In this document: positions 47,036 to 47,922 of the stretch, piece after piece
Numbering within the stretch: the stretch's first letter is position 1
Layout of the letters: every line of letters starts with the position of its first letter
The notes under the pieces: model-generated
What the model was told of the DNA's origin: nothing
What the model saw: the letters and a program-made list of their open reading frames with translations, nothing else
Database searches by the model: none
Assembly (NCBI GenBank): GCA_008080595.1
Contig: VIKI01000096.1
Location: 1 to 47,922 of the forward strand
Source of the DNA: Comamonadaceae bacterium
GTDB lineage: Bacteria; Pseudomonadota; Gammaproteobacteria; Burkholderiales; Burkholderiaceae_C
DNA: 47,922 bases
Reading direction: 5' to 3'
Position numbers and translations under genes: made by a program

Positions 47036-47922
47036 CTAGTCCCACTTGGAATACGCTGCACCTTTGCTGCCCAATGGTTTGTGGCAGCCTGACATCGAAC
47101 AGTCGCTGGGGACCGTACCTTTTTTGGCTTCGTGCGTCAGCGCTTTCTTTTCCATATTGCCCAGATAGGCCATCCCGGTGGCGTGGCACGATTTACACCA
47201 TCCCGAACCGTTGCCCATGCTGCTGTTGTGGTTCATTTTTTGACTCGCCCAGGAAGTTGTGCTGCTGTGACAAGTATTGCAATCCATGGCAGCCCCTCCT
47301 TGCAATTGGGATTCGGGGATGTGGTTGCCCGGCTTGGCCATGGCCCCACCGTTGTTGCCCTGAGAGGCGTAGTTGCCGCTGTGGCAAGACTTGCAGCTGG
47401 CCGTGCTGACCACTGCGTGGTTCATGGTGACTGCCGTACTGAAACTCACCTGAGACCTATGGCAGGAGTCACATTTGGCCGCACCGGCGGGTACAGGAAT
47501 GTGCGCAGCAGTTTTGCTTACCGCAGAGGTCGAGCCGTTGTGGCATGTATCACAAGTCCCCGTGCCCACGGCGTTGGCAGGCGCATGTGTGAACAACACG
47601 TTGGACCAACTGGAGGTGGACTTGTGGCACGTCTCACACACGGTGACGCCATTGTGGGTCGTGGTGTTGGGCTTGGCGGTTAACCCATAGGCCGACGTGG
47701 CGTGGCAGCTGGCGCAGCCGGTGACCACCGGTACATTGGCGTGGTATTTGGCAGGCAACCAGCTCGTTCCGAATCCACTCTTGTGACAGCTGGTGCAGTT
47801 GGCGGTGGTCTGGATGTGATTGGCATCTTTGCCCGAGGCGGCTGAGCCATTGTGGCAACTGGCGCAGTTGGTGGCGATGGTAAATGTGCTGTGATCTACC
47901 TTGGCTCCCGTCCAGGTGCTGG
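47036..47922 (-). CDS. Multiheme c-type cytochrome (5' end outside window)
   Basis: Open frame from the window edge to the stop at 47036 (295 codons seen). It holds nine CXXCH heme sites (CASCH, CTSCH, CASCH, CETCH, CDTCH, CDSCH, CKSCH, CNTCH, CKSCH) plus a CX4CH (CSMSGCH) near the end. Several His residues between them fit bis-His axial ligation, and small Ser/Thr/Ala spacers resemble secreted or surface multiheme cytochromes of metal reducers. About 68 bases lie between its stop and the start of the beta-barrel gene, so co-transcription is likely. The product acts outside the inner membrane, in periplasm or at the outer surface. Confidence 0.92.
   Translation of the reverse strand, partial: STWTGAKVDHSTFTIATNCASCHNGSAASGKDANHIQTTANCTSCHKSGFGTSWLPAKYHANVPVVTGCASCHATSAYGLTAKPNTTTHNGVTVCETCHKSTSSWSNVLFTHAPANAVGTGTCDTCHNGSTSAVSKTAAHIPVPAGAAKCDSCHRSQVSFSTAVTMNHAVVSTASCKSCHSGNYASQGNNGGAMAKPGNHIPESQLQGGAAMDCNTCHSSTTSWASQKMNHNSSMGNGSGWCKSCHATGMAYLGNMEKKALTHEAKKGTVPSDCSMSGCHKPLGSKGAAYSKWD

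Noticed and set aside
47132-47683. Long plus-strand frame opposite the multiheme cytochrome
   Set aside because: It is the complement of repetitive CXXCH coding sequence and shows no independent coding signal.

Overview
The window is a contiguous piece of a betaproteobacterial chromosome, most likely Comamonadaceae and resembling Rhodoferax. The evidence is gene order (yceD-rpmF-plsX-fabH-fabD-fabG-acpP-fabF; hemC-hemD-hemX-hemY; an AlgZ/AlgR-like pair divergent from argH), protein sequence style, and a dispersed imperfect palindrome (AATAGCTGCTTGCGC...GCGCTAGAAGCTATT type) that I associate with this family. No tRNA, rRNA, CRISPR array or intact insertion sequence was seen.

Layout. 1-6568 (minus strand): fatty-acid and phospholipid initiation operon with ribosomal protein L32. 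plsX and fabH are joined in one reading frame. 6594-7969 (plus): a Maf/YceF-type pyrophosphatase overlapping an RsmI-like methyltransferase. 7990-10980 (minus): S49 peptidase, Rieske protein, a HAD phosphatase that has lost its nucleophile motif, and rluC running into it in another frame. 10981-14415: RNase E with a long hairpin-rich leader and a strong terminator. 14434-19672 (minus): a degenerate GGDEF protein and the hemCDXY tetrapyrrole operon. 19776-22625 (plus): PEP carboxylase. 22665-29237 (minus): an accessory block with an Rpn-type nuclease, a decaying Hint-domain/metalloprotease surface protein and an FkbM methyltransferase. 29268-31083: LytTR regulator and histidine kinase. 31163-33840 (plus): argH, a diheme c4-like cytochrome and an RskA-like membrane protein. 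33931-36156: selD and a divergent HDOD protein. 36395-42667 (plus): a 2090-residue sensor with about eleven PAS domains plus GGDEF and EAL. 42859-47922 (minus): a redox module with a multiheme c-type cytochrome, an outer-membrane beta-barrel protein, a CcmI-like TPR protein and a membrane-anchored 2[4Fe-4S]/FAD oxidoreductase.

How it fits together. The first half is mostly housekeeping: fatty-acid, heme and arginine synthesis, RNA decay and rRNA modification. The second half is sensory and respiratory. The last module has the parts list of a trans-envelope electron conduit, which suits a Rhodoferax-like metal- or electrode-respiring lifestyle (inference).

Points that most need a second look: the PlsX-FabH fusion at 4716; the rluC/HAD junction at about 9973, which cost one gene its stop and the other its catalytic Asp; frameshifts at 26463-26467 and near 45496; an in-frame TGA ten codons after a well-placed Shine-Dalgarno/ATG of the giant PAS protein; and copies of the dispersed repeat inside hemD and the LytTR regulator. 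Some of these could be sequence or assembly errors, and only reads or a close relative can decide.
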